A stretch of DNA of 64,000 bases from Protonemura montana (Eukaryota; Arthropoda; Insecta; Plecoptera; Nemouridae): positions 1,058,001 through 1,122,000 of the forward strand of contig OX387611.1 in the NCBI GenBank assembly GCA_947568835.1. Reading direction: 5' to 3'. Position numbers and translations under genes: made by a program. Below the pieces are notes generated by a model. The model was not told where the DNA came from. It worked only from the letters and a program-made list of their open reading frames with translations, and did no database searches. Positions 51,709 to 63,115 of this stretch are shown here, piece after piece (within the stretch, counting starts at the first letter, position 1; each line of letters begins with the position of its first letter).

Positions 51709-53648
51709 TCTGTTGAACGGTTTAACATTGACGTTCTGTCTCTACCTTGAACCTGCACACTCAACGGTTTAACATTAACGTTCTGTCTCTACCTAGAACC
51801 TGCACACTCAACGGTTTAACATTAACGCTCTGTCTCTACCTAGAACCTGCACACTCAACGGTTTAACATTAACGTTCTGTCTCTACCTAGAACCTGCACA
51901 CTCAACGGTTTAACATTAACGTTCTGTCTCTACCTAGAACCTGCACACTCAACGGTTTAACATTAACGTTCTGTCTCTACCTAGAACCTGCATACTCAAC
52001 GGTTTAACATTAACGTTCTGTCTCTTCCTAGAACCTGCATACTCAACGGTTTAACATTAACGTTCTGTCTCTACCTAAAACCTGCACACTCAACGGTTTA
52101 ACATTAACGTTCTGTCTCTACCTGGAACCTGCACACTCAACGGTTTAACATTAACGTTCTGTCTTTACCTAGAACCTGCACACTCAACGGTTTAACATTA
52201 ACGTTCTGTCTCTACCTAAAACCTGCACACTCAACGGTTTAACATTAACGTTCTGTCTCTACCTAGAACCTGCACACTTAACGGTTTAACATTAACGTTC
52301 TGTCTCTACCTAGAACCTGCACATTCAACGGTTTAACATTAACGTTCTGCCTCTACCTAGAACCTGCACACTCAACGGTTTAACATTAACGTTCTGCCTC
52401 TACCTAGAACCTGCACACACAACGGTTTAACATTAACGTTCTGTCTCTACCTAGAACCTGCACACTCAACGGTTTAACATTAACGTTCTGTCTCTACCTA
52501 GAACCTGCACACTCAACGGTTTAACATTAACGTTCTGTCTCTACCTAGAACCTGCACACTCAACTGTTAAACATTAACGTTCTGTCTCTACCTAGAACCT
52601 GCACACTCAACGGTTTAACATTAACGTTCTGTCTCTACCTTGAACCTGCACACTCAACGGTTTAACATTAACGTTCTGTCTCTACCTAGAACCTGCACAC
52701 TCAACGGTTTAACATTAACGTTCTGCCTCTACCTAGAACCTGCACACTCAACGGTTTAACATTAACGTTCTGTCTCTACCTAGAACCAGCACACTCAACG
52801 GTTTAACATTAACGTTCTGTCTCTACCTAGAACCTGCACACTCAACGGTTTAACATTAACGTTCTGTCTCTACCTAGAACCTGCACACTCAACGGTTTAA
52901 CATTAACGTTCTGTCTCTACCTTGAACCTGCACACTCAACGGTTTAACATTAACGTTCTGTCTCTACCTAGAACCTGCACACTCAACGGTTTAACATTAA
53001 CGTTCTGCCTCTACCTAGAACCTGCACACTCAACGGTTTAACATTAACGTTCTGTCTCTACCTAGAACCAGCACACTCAACGGTTTAACATTAACGTTCT
53101 GTCTCTACCTAGAACCTACACACTCAACGGTTTAACATTAATGTTCTGTCTCTACCTTGAACCTGCACACTCAACGGTTTAACACTAACGTTCTGTCTCT
53201 ACCTAGAACCTGCACACTCAACGGTTTAACATGAACGTTCTGTCTCTACCTATAACCTGCACACTCAACGGTTTAACATCAACGTTCTGTCTCTACCTAG
53301 GACCTGCACACTCAACGGTTTAACATTAACGTTCTGTCTCTACCTATAACCTGCACTCAACGGTTTAACATTAACGTTCTGTCTCTACCTAGAACCTGCA
53401 CACTCAACGGTTTAACATTAACGTTCTGTCTCTACCTAGAACCTGCACACTCAACGGTTTAACATTAACGTTCTGTCTCTACCTAGAACCTGCACACTCA
53501 ACGGTTTAACATTAACGTTCTGCCTCTACCTAGAACCTGCACACTCAACGGTTTAACATTAACGTTCTGTCTCTACCTAGAACCTGCACACTCAACGGTT
53601 TAACATCAACGTTCTGTCTCTACCCAGAACCTGCACACTCAACGATAC
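51709..53648 (+). repeat. 47-bp minisatellite, about 41 copies, with 282-bp higher-order repeat
   Basis: Unit: CGGTTTAACATTAACGTTCT, GTCTCTACCTAGAACCTGCA, CACTCAA. The variant ACCAGCACAC recurs 282 bp apart (52785, 53067; six units). The unit matches the end of the foldback element at 19188-19613. Confidence 0.95.
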
Positions 53649-53719
53649 AACGTACAAGAAATGCTTTTCAAAATGGTGGGTTTGAGTATTTTTTTAATGC
53701 GTAATTTGGTAGTCTTTAC

Positions 53720-53800
53720 AGATCCACTGATTCACCAACGCCATTAGACCGCATGGCCCGTTGTCAAATCAGTGCGTCGTAAAACCACACAAATCAATTA
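53720..53800 (+). mobile_element. 5S-headed SINE 3' tail fragment
   Basis: ATTCACCAACGCCATTAGAC, GCATGGCCCGTTGTCAAATC, GTGCGTCGTAAAACCACAC then an AATCAATTAATTAA end. Tail only. Confidence 0.75.
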
Positions 53801-54039
53801 ATTAATCTGTAATTATTCTTCCGATGGTAAAATCATTTTTCCTTTATACACATTTTGAAAGATGTAAAGTTCTAGAAAGATGACAGGTTTGATCAAGTTT
53901 CTGAGACACGTGATCTTGAGGACCCTTGAGGCTGCCACGTCGAGGTAATAACTTTACTGACACGCGGTGACTTCATTTAGAAGCAGGAAGTGACGTCAGG
54001 AACGTGTCCTGCATGGTGAAGAAGAGGACACGTTTATAA

Positions 54040-54515
54040 CGAACAGGAAGTTAAGCAACACTGCGCTGGGTCAGGTATTGGATGGGTGACCATCATACAC
54101 ATGACCAGTTGTGTTCGGGAGAGAGGTTGAAGGGATGAAAGTTAAGCAACACTGCGCTAGGTCAGGTATTGGATGGGTGACCATCATACACATGACCAGT
54201 TCTGTTCGGGAGAGAGGTTAGAGGGATGAAAGTTAGTACAGCAACTTCACTCGCCTTGCTTATCAACCTCTCGACTGCATGGATTTGTGGAGGAATCCTG
54301 TTGTTCGCTTTGTACCGTCCTTCGGAAGGGACGTTAAGCCGGTGGTCCCCTTGGTCTTCGACAAGAGTACGCTTTGTGCCAGCACCGGGTTTTCTATCCC
54401 CCCTTCAAGGCTATGTTTGGTTCATCATCATCCACTCATTCACCGACGCCATTAGACCAGTGCCGCATGGCCAGTTGACAAAACAGTGCGTCGTTAAACA
54501 CCAATAATCAATAAA
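54040..54515 (+). mobile_element. 5S-headed SINE, two units plus full body and tail
   Basis: Two 91-bp units, then GTACAGCAACTTCACTCGCC, CCGTCCTTCGGAAGGGACGT, TTCGACAAGAGTACGCTTTG, CCGACGCCATTAGACCAGTG and GCGTCGTTAAACACCAATAA. Most complete body-and-tail copy in the window. Confidence 0.88.
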
Positions 54516-54670
54516 GTGCTAAAGTTAGCTAATGTCAACATGAGTTTAAAAACGAGTCAAAATCAGCCTCTATTTAATTTCGTACGAGCGTGTCATGGCC
54601 CCGCAGCGAGCTTTAAAAGCCAACGCCTTCTTGTAAATAGCGTTTTGGTGAGGGATGCCATGACGACGGT

Positions 54671-54721
<51 letters not shown>
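54671..54721 (+). repeat. homopolymer run of 51 G
   Basis: Unbroken G tract following ATGACGACGGT. Could form G-quadruplex DNA, or its length may be a sequencing or assembly estimate. Confidence 0.9.
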
Positions 54722-54722
<1 letters not shown>

Positions 54723-55345
54723 AGAGCGGGGCAATTAACGACGCACCCCGAAAAGGAAAAGACTAATCACTAGAAGCCGACGTCCCATAAAACGGTTGAT
54801 ATTACTTCACGTTAATCATCGTTCAACCCAACCCATTCAATGCACGGCACAATCGAAGCCAACAATCAATTTCAAATTTACTTTAAAGCCCGGGTCGCAC
54901 TCACTTGTCACGTGACGCTAATTTATTAATCGACGCGGAGCGCCGCGACGCTCCCGCTCGACGTCGGGCCTTCGTTTTCCTGTCTGTGTTACCCCTTTCC
55001 AACCCCCCGCCGCCGCCGCCGCCTTCGCTGTGGTTTTTCAGCGCTGAAACGAGGGTGGCAGCAAAACACGTTACTATAGCGCATTCTCTGCCGACACGCG
55101 AGGTATTTAATAAGAGCGCCGGTATTAATTACAACGCCCTGCTAGGCGGGGAATACTTGGGTGTCATGCCGTTAGCTTACAAGTGGGCCGTGGCGAAAAA
55201 CAGGCTGATATTTATGTAACGTCGACGTTAAGTGTCGAGAAGCAAGTGGCTTCGCGTCGCCCATTTGAATTCTTGTACCCAGCGCCACAGCGATCAAGGC
55301 GGCAAAATTACTAACTAAAATGGAGGGTGAAAAACATCACGCATT
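54722..55345. other. no gene recognised; GC-rich patch with CCG triplets
   Basis: 54890-55060 is CpG-rich and contains a run of CCG triplets near 55009-55024. A TAATTTATTAATCGACGCGG region may be regulatory. No exon supported. Confidence 0.35.
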
Positions 55346-55349
55346 TCTG

Positions 55350-56697
55350 TCTAAGCTGGCTGGATACTATGCTCTTTCCAGGTTATTTGAGATCAGCTGG
55401 CTGGATCCTATGCTCTATCCAGGTTATTTGAGATCAGCTGGCTGGATCATATGCTCTATCCAGGTTATTTGAGATCAGCTGGCTGGATCCTATGCTCTAT
55501 CTAGGTTATTTGAGATCAGCTGGCTGGATCCTATGCTCTATCCAGGTTATTTGAGATCAGCTGGCTGGATCCTATGCTCTATCCATGTTATTTGAGATCA
55601 GCTGGCTGGATCCTATACTCTATCCAGGTTATTTGTGATCAGCTGGCTGGATCCTATGCTCTATCCATGTTATTTGAAATCAGCTGGCTGGATCCTATAC
55701 TCTATCCAGGTTATTTGAGATCAGCTGACTGGATCCTAAGCACTATCTCGGTTATTTGAGATCAGCTGACTGGATCCTAAGCACTATCTCGGTTATTTGA
55801 GATCAGCTGGCTGGATCCTATGCACTATCCAGGTTATTTGAGATCAACTGGCTGGATCCTATGCTCTATCCAGGTTATTTGAGATCAGCTGGCTGGATCC
55901 TATGCTCTATCCAGGTTATTTGAGATCAGCTGGCTGGATCCTATGCTCTATCTAGGTTATTTGAGAACAGCTGGCTGGATCCTATGCACTATCCCGGCTA
56001 TTTGAGATCAGCTGGCTGGATCCTATGCTCTATCCAGGTTATTTGAGATCAGCTGGCTGGATCCTATGCTTTATTCAGGTTATTTGAGATCAGCTGGCTG
56101 GATCCTATGCTCTATCCAGGTTATTTGAGATCAGCTGGCTGGATCCTATGCTCTATCCAGGTTATTTGAGATCAGCTGGCTGGATCCTATGCTCTATCCA
56201 GGTTATTTTAGATCAGCTAGCTGGATCCTATGCTCTATCCAGGTTATTTGAGATCAGCTGGTTGGATCCTATGCTCTATCCAGGTTATTTGAGATCAGCT
56301 GGCTGGATCCTATGCTCTATCCAGGTTATTTGAGATCAGCTGGTTGGATCCTATACTCTATCCAGGTTATTTGAGATCAGCTGGGTGGATCCTTTGCTCT
56401 ATCCATGTTATTTGAGATCAGCTAGCTGGATCCTATGCTCTATCCAGGTTGTTTGAGATCAGCTAGCTGGATCCTATGCTCTATCCAGGTTATTTGAGAT
56501 CAGCTGGCAAGATCCTATGCTCTATCCAGGTTATTTGAGATCAGCTGGCTGGATCCTATGCTCTATCCAGGTTATTTGAGATCAGCTGGCTGGATCCTAT
56601 GCTCTATCCAGGTTATTTAAGATCAGCTGACTGGATCCTATGCTCTATCCATGTTATTTGAGATCAACTGGCTGGGTCCTATGCTCTATCCAGGTTT
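55350..56697 (-). repeat. 41-bp minisatellite, about 33 copies, inverted
   Basis: Same family as 5612-6262 and 25205-25890, on the opposite strand (CTGGATCCTATGCTCTATCC, AGGTTATTTGAGATCAG). The largest of the three arrays. Confidence 0.94.
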
Positions 56698-56699
56698 TT

Positions 56700-57390
56700 T
56701 TAAATTAAAGCGCTTATTAAATTAGTTCCAGCAGGTAGCAATATATTAAAATTGTCGTACAATGTTAAAGAAAATTGTAGGAAATTATTAAAATAGCTTC
56801 AGGAAGGTACTAAGTGGTCCCCAGAAACCGATGTTTCTCCCGTCGCACGGGACCAAGATCGGCGCTAGGCTCTTAACACCCTTGAGCTGGAGGTCGCACC
56901 TTCACCAGTAAAATGAATAAATTACCGCGGCTAACGGGGGTGTTAGTGGGTGGGGCAGGGGTGCGGCAGGGCGGCAGGGGGGGGGGGGTGATGTACGTCT
57001 TGGTTTCAAGTCACGTGTGCATATCGATCATGTTTCATTAGCGCACGTGAGATGGCGTGACATGCAGTGCTGTCAGCGCATAGAGCGGTGGATTGCGACA
57101 CTAGCTCAAGATGTTCTGGGAAGCACTTTAACAAGGTATGTACCTAATTGAATGTACGCATGTTTGGTGGGGGGAGGGGGAAGGGCACGTGAACTCGGTG
57201 TTACGTTGGGTGAAGCTCGCAAAGCTGGAGCTGATTTACGATCTCACTCTCAAACAGAGGAAGTGCATTATGAGAACGCTTCAAGTTTAAGTAGTTTTGA
57301 GAATTAACGCCGACGTTTAAATTTTGGTAAATTAAAATGGCGCTGCTTTTTGTGCTGGTCGTTAGCAGACGATGGATGAGGCAATAAAAA
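56700..57390. other. no gene recognised
   Basis: Unique sequence with G-rich tracts (56960-56990) and CACGTG motifs near 57012 and 57045. No coding exon seen. Confidence 0.4.
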
Positions 57391-57392
57391 CA

Positions 57393-59115
57393 GGATGAAA
57401 GTTAAGCAACACTGCGCTGGGTCAGGTATTGGATGGGTGACCATCATACACATGACCAGTTCTGTTCGGGAGAGAGGTTGGAGGGATGAAAGTTAAGCAA
57501 CACAGCGCCGGGTTCTGGTATTGGTTGGGTGACCATCATACACATGACCAGTTCTGTTCGGGAGAGAGGTTGGAGGGATGAAAGTTAAGCAACACTGCGC
57601 TGGGTCAGGTATTGGATGGGTGACCATCATACACATGACAAGTTCTGTTCGGGAGAGAGGTTGGAGGGATGAAGGTTAAGCAACACTGCGCTGGGTCAGG
57701 TATTGGATGGGTGACCATCATACACATGACCAGTTCTGTTCGGGAGAGAGGTTGGAGGGATGAAAGTTAAGCAACACTGCGCTGGATCAGGTATTGGATG
57801 GGTGACCATCATACACATGACCAGTTCTGTTCGGGAGAGAGGTTGGAGGGATGAAAGTTAAGCAACACAGCGCCGGGTTCTGGTATTGGTTGGGTGACCA
57901 TCATACACATGACCAGTTCTGTTCGGGAGAGAGGTTGGAGGGATGAAAGTTAAGCAACACTGCGCTGGGTCAGGTATTGGATGGGTGACCATCATACACA
58001 TGACCAGTTCTGTTCGGGAGAGAGGTTGGAGGGATGAAAGTTAAGCAACACTGCGCTGGATCAGGTATTGGATGGGTGACCATCATACACATGACCAGTT
58101 CTGTTCGGGAGAGAGGTTGGAGGGATGAAAGTTAAGCAACACTGCGCTGGATCAGGTATTGGATGGGTGACCATCATACACATGACCAGTTCTGTTCGGG
58201 AGAGAGGTTGGAGGGATGAAAGTTAAGCAACACTGCGCTGGATCAGGTATTGGATGGGTGACCATCATACACATGACCAGTTCTGTTCGGGAGAGAGGTT
58301 GGAGGGATGAAAGTTAAGCAACACTGCGCTGGGTCAGGTATTGGATGGGTGACCATCATACACGTGATCAGTTCTGTTCGGGAGAGAGGTTGGAGAGATG
58401 AAAGTTAAGCAACACTGCGCTGAGTCAGGTTTTCGATGGGTGACCATCGTACACATGACCAGTTCTGTTCGGAAGAGAGGTGGAGGGATGAAAGTTAAGC
58501 AACACTGCGCTGGGTCAGGTATTGGATGGGTGACCGTCATACACATGACCAGTTCTGTTCGGAAGAGAGGTGGAGGGATGAAAGTTTAGCAACACTGCGC
58601 TGGGTCAGGTATTGGATGGGTGACCATCATACACATGACCAGTTCTGTTCGGAAGAGAGGTGGAGGGATGAAAGTTAAGCAACACTGCGCTGGGTCAGGT
58701 ATTGGATGGGTGACCGTCATACACATGACCAGTTCTGTTCGGGAGAGAGGTTGGAGGGATGAAAGTTAAGCAACACTGCGCTGGGTCAGGTATTGGATGG
58801 GTGACCATCATTCACATGACCAGTTCTGTTCGGGAGAGAGGTTGGAGGGATGAAAGTTAGTACAGCAACTTCACTCGCCTTGCATATCAACCTCTCGACA
58901 GCATGGATTTGTGGAGGAATCCTGCTTTTTGAGTTGTACCATCCTTTGGAAGGGAGGTTAAGCCGGTGGTCCCCTTGGTCATCAACAGGAGTAGGCTACG
59001 TACCGGCACCAAGTTACCCTCCTCACTTCTAGGCTAGGTTTGGTTAATTATCACCCTTATTAACATCGACGTCATCACTCCACATATCCCGTTGTCAAAA
59101 CAGTGCGTTCTTTAA
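57393..59115 (+). mobile_element. 5S-headed SINE with about 16 internal 91-bp units
   Basis: Array 57393-58855 of GAAAGTTAAGCAACACTGCG, CAGGTATTGGATGGGTGACC, ATGACCAGTTCTGTTCGGGA. The SINE body follows at 58856-59115 with a diverged tail (CGTTGTCAAAACAGTGCGTT). The variant CACAGCGCCGGGTTCTGG recurs 365 bp apart (57501, 57866), a four-unit block copy. Confidence 0.9.
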
Positions 59116-59119
59116 TAAT

Positions 59120-59690
59120 ATTAAATTAAATTCTATTGTTGATTATGCTCGAAATTCAAAATACATACAGACTTTGAGTAAAAACACAATATTTGTCAAT
59201 ATTTTATGTTTTTTTTGAACCAATTATCACTGCTCTTAACTGAGCTGGTTGAAATAATCTCCTAATGGCGTTTAGGAGCGTTATAAAAGTCGTTAGCTAT
59301 ATTAAGCTGTAGCCCCTGAAGGCAGCCCGCAGAGCAATAACGGCACCTCCACCGATTTCAATCGCTGGCATCGAAAGACAAACAAAAGAATGATGAAAAG
59401 TTGTGTCACTTTTAAAACTCAGTGAAATCGAGTTTGTGAAAGTCATCAAGTGTTTTGTGATCTTCTGATTTCCTTTGCACAGCGCTTGGTGAGCACTTTC
59501 ATTCAAAGCATGCCGATAATGAGATTGATGCTCGACAAAATGTCGTAGAGCAACTTGAAAAGCTTCACTCGGGAGACACAAAGTAGAGGCCAAAAGCTAA
59601 TTATGAGAGAAAAGACTCAAAAGAGATAGGTTTTATGATTATATAATATGGTAACGTCAGGTTTACCAACATTTACCAAAAAAAAGAGCA
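59120..59690. other. no recognisable feature
   Basis: No convincing coding exon or repeat. A 98-codon frame on - (59593-59297) has no recognisable domain and is not called. Confidence 0.4.
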
Positions 59691-59691
59691 C

Positions 59692-60505
59692 AAGCATAGC
59701 ACACAAGGATCTTAAAACTTGGTTATCATATGGGACTGCACACAATCAACACAACGTGCATAGCACACAAGGATCTTGAAACTTGGTTATCATATGGGAC
59801 TGCACACAATCAACACAACGTGCATAGCACACAAGGATCTTGAAACTTGGTTATCATACGGGACTGCACACAATCAACACAACGTGCATAGCACACAAGG
59901 ATCTTAAAACTTGGTTATCATATGGGACTGCACACAATCAACACAACGTGCATAGCACACAAGGATCTTAAAACTTGGTTATCATATGGGACTGCACACA
60001 ATCAACACAACGTGCATAGCACACAAGGATCTTAAAACTTGGTTATCATATGGGACTGCACACAATCAACACAACGTGCATAGCACACAAGGATCTTAAA
60101 ACTTGGTTATCATATGGGACTGCACACAATCAACACAACGTGCATAGCACACAAGGATCTTAAAACTTGGTTATCATATGGGACTGCACACAATCAACAC
60201 AACGTGCATCGCACACAAGGATCTTAAAACTTGGTTATCATATGGGACTGCACACAATCAACACAACGTGCATAGCACACAAGGATCTTAAAACTTGGTT
60301 ATCATATGGGACTGCACACAATCAACACAACGTGCATAGCACACAAGGATCTTAAAACTTGGTTATCATATGGGACTGCACACAATTGACACAACGTGCA
60401 TAGCACACAAGGATCTTAAAACTTGGTTATCATATAGGACTGCACACAATCAACACAACGTGCATAGCAAACAAGGATCTTAAAACTTGGTCATCATTTG
60501 GGACT
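59692..60505 (+). repeat. 64-bp minisatellite, about 12.6 copies
   Basis: Unit: CTTAAAACTTGGTTATCATA, TGGGACTGCACACAATCAAC, ACAACGTGCATAGCACACAA, GGAT. Copies nearly identical. Confidence 0.95.
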
Positions 60506-60980
60506 GCACACTGATATGGTATTATTTTCATCTAAAAGGCACCGATTTTTGATTGGTCGAGAGTTTTGGATATGAGAAGTCATATTTCAGAGGTGAAATA
60601 CTTAAAAGCAGTGCACTAATTTGACAAAGTACAGTTATATAATCTTGGCAGCTGCGTTGGTCGTTTTCATAAGCGTAGTTAGACCATGGAGGTTTGTAAG
60701 CTTTAATGACCTTTAACATAATAGGCCATACCATACCATGGGGTCTATTATTGGAGTAGCACTGTAAGGTAACTAATTCAACCGAAGCAACCGACCAAGT
60801 TTCATGCACGACTTGGCTAATGCTTCACGTTCTCCAACATTGAATCCTGAATTGGTATTTTATTTTATAACCCTTTCCCTCCTCTCACAATCCGCTCCCA
60901 CCCCCTTTCTAACGCTAGCCCTAACCCGCTCTAACCAGATGTTTTATCGAACGTGAAGCGTGAGCAAAGAGTTCCCGACT
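60506..60980. other. no recognisable feature
   Basis: Unique sequence; a pyrimidine-rich stretch lies at 60870-60945. Nothing else seen. Confidence 0.4.
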
Positions 60981-60984
60981 TGGG

Positions 60985-61320
60985 CCTGATTAGTGCCCGA
61001 TTAGTGCCCGATTAGTGCCCGATTAGTGCCCGATTAGTGCCCGATTAGTGCCCGATTAGTGCCCGATTAGTGCCCGATTAGTGCCCGATTAGTGCCCGAT
61101 TAGTGCCCGATTAGTGCCCGATTAGTGCCCGATTAGTGCCCGATTAGTGCCCGATTAGTGCCCGATTAGTGCCTGATTAGTGCTCGATTAGTGCCCGATT
61201 AGTGCCCGATTAGTGCCCGATTAGTGCCCGATTAGTGCCTGATTAGTGCCCGATTAGTGCCCGATTAGTGCCCGATTAGTGCCTGATTAGTGCCCGATTA
61301 GTGCCCGATTAGTGCCTGAT
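60985..61320 (+). repeat. 11-bp minisatellite, about 30 copies
   Basis: Unit GATTAGTGCCC with scattered CCT variants (GATTAGTGCCT). Confidence 0.96.
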
Positions 61321-61469
61321 TCAAGTCTAGTTTCCACTAGATTCCCAAAACGATTGATCAACATGGATCGATATTATGAGTGGTAACTATTTAATTGTTG
61401 AGGTTTGTTAAAAAGGACGGTCGCAAGCGCGTCGTGTGGCATCTACCAACACCACTTGTTGGATGTTGT

Positions 61470-62345
61470 AAAACGTTTAACATTAGTGCTGTAACTCTGA
61501 CTAAACCTGTAAACCCAATGACAGGACGTTTAACATTGCGCTGTGACTCTGACTAAACCTGTAAACTCAATGACAGGACGTTTAACATTAGCGCTGTGAC
61601 TCTGACTAAACCTGTAAACCCAATGACAGGACGTTTAACATCAGCGCTGTTGCACTGACTAAACCTGTAAACCCAATGACAGGACGTTTAACATTAGCGC
61701 TGTGACTCTGAATAAACCTGTAAACTCAATGGCAGGACGTTTAACATTGGCGCTGTGACTCTGACTAAACCTGTAAACCCAATGACAGGACGTTTAACAT
61801 TAGCGCTGTGACTCTGAATTAACCTGTAAACGCAATGACAGGACGTTTTACATTGCGCTGTGACTCTGACTAAACCTGTAAACCCAATGACAGGACGTTT
61901 AACATTAGCCCTGTGACTCTGACTAAACCTGTAAACCCAATGACAGGACGTTTAACATTAGCGCTGTGACTCTGAATTAACCTGTAAACGCAATGACAGG
62001 ACGTTTTACATTGCGCTGTGACTCTGACTAAACCTGTAAACCCAATGACAGGACGTTTAACATTAGCGCTGTGACTCTGACTAAACCTGTAAACCCAATG
62101 ACAGGACGTTTAACATTAGCGCTGTGACTCTGAATTAACCTGTAAACGCAATGACAGGACGTTTTACATTGCGCTGTGACTCTGACTAAACCTGTAAACC
62201 CAATGACAGGACGTTTAACATTAGCGCTGTGACTCTGACTAAACCTGTAAACCCAATGACAGGACGTTTAACATCAGCGCTGTGACTCTGACTAAACCTG
62301 TAAACCCAATGACAGGACGTTTAACATCAGCGCTGTTGCTCTGAC
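61470..62345 (+). repeat. 53-bp minisatellite, about 16-17 copies
   Basis: Unit: AGGACGTTTAACATTAGCGC, TGTGACTCTGACTAAACCTG, TAAACCCAATGAC. Shortened units have CATTGCGCTG. The order AATTAACCTGTAAACGCAAT then TTTTACATTGCG recurs, showing block copying. Aligns with the 47-bp family over most of its length. Confidence 0.94.
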
Positions 62346-62800
62346 TGCGTCTAAACTCTATGCTGGCCCCGCCCTCTGGTTCAAAGTAAGACAGAGTTGG
62401 TAAATTCGCCGCCGGAAATGTGAAAGGTCGTAACGGCCACCTGGCGGCTACAGGACGTTAGCACCACGTGATAGGGTGCGAAGGGGTGGGGGGAAGGGGA
62501 AGTGAGATAGATATCGATGGGTCGGTGGGAGGGGGACAAGGACAGCGCTACGTACTATCGGCTCGACTATAAATTCTGTTTTATTTCTGACCGAAAACAC
62601 GGGAACGATGTTCGCGATCTCAGATAGTCCGTGATTCAGGGCGGCAAGATGTCGACCTCAAGCAAAGAATTCAAAGAAAATCCTTGACTCGTTCGTTATC
62701 TGTCTTTGTTACGGTTTTTTCTGTGGTTTTTTTTCTTAGACATTAACAGTTTGTTAGTTTTTTATTTGCTTAGCAACAGTTAATCAGATTGTTTGTGAAT
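62346..62800. other. no recognisable feature
   Basis: Unique, partly GC-rich sequence with a G-rich stretch near 62475-62540. No gene called. Confidence 0.4.
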
Positions 62801-62804
62801 CCTG

Positions 62805-63115
62805 ATTTAAATGCTTGCAATGCGCGGGGTGTTTTTATTATTAAACACACAAATAACCTCTCAAAAATGAGGACACTGGCTTTTTGAAAGTTTATTTGAT
62901 GAGAATGACAGTTCTCCAAGGAGTAGAACCAAGAGACTGTGAATACTCACAGTCACTCTGATTCTAGTGACGCTATATCACGTCACAACCTGTCAAACTG
63001 GAATAACTCCAATTTGACGTTGGATGCGTTTTATTTATTTGAAATCTGATTTAAATTGCAAACGCTTGCAATGCGCGGGGTATTTTATTATCATGAACAC
63101 TAAAACCGTCTCAAA
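62805..63115 (-). mobile_element. tRNA-headed SINE, 5' and tail modules on reverse strand
   Basis: AATGCGCGGGGTGTTTTTAT, then GACAGTTCTCCAAGGAGTAG, GTGACGCTATATCACGTCAC, then a second tail block CAAACGCTTGCAATGCGCGG. This is the inverse of 18690-18935. Head to head with the next element. Confidence 0.75.

Noticed and set aside
57393-58855. 5S rRNA gene cluster
   Set aside because: Only the internal promoter part of 5S is present in each 91-bp unit, fused to unrelated sequence, and it leads into a SINE body.
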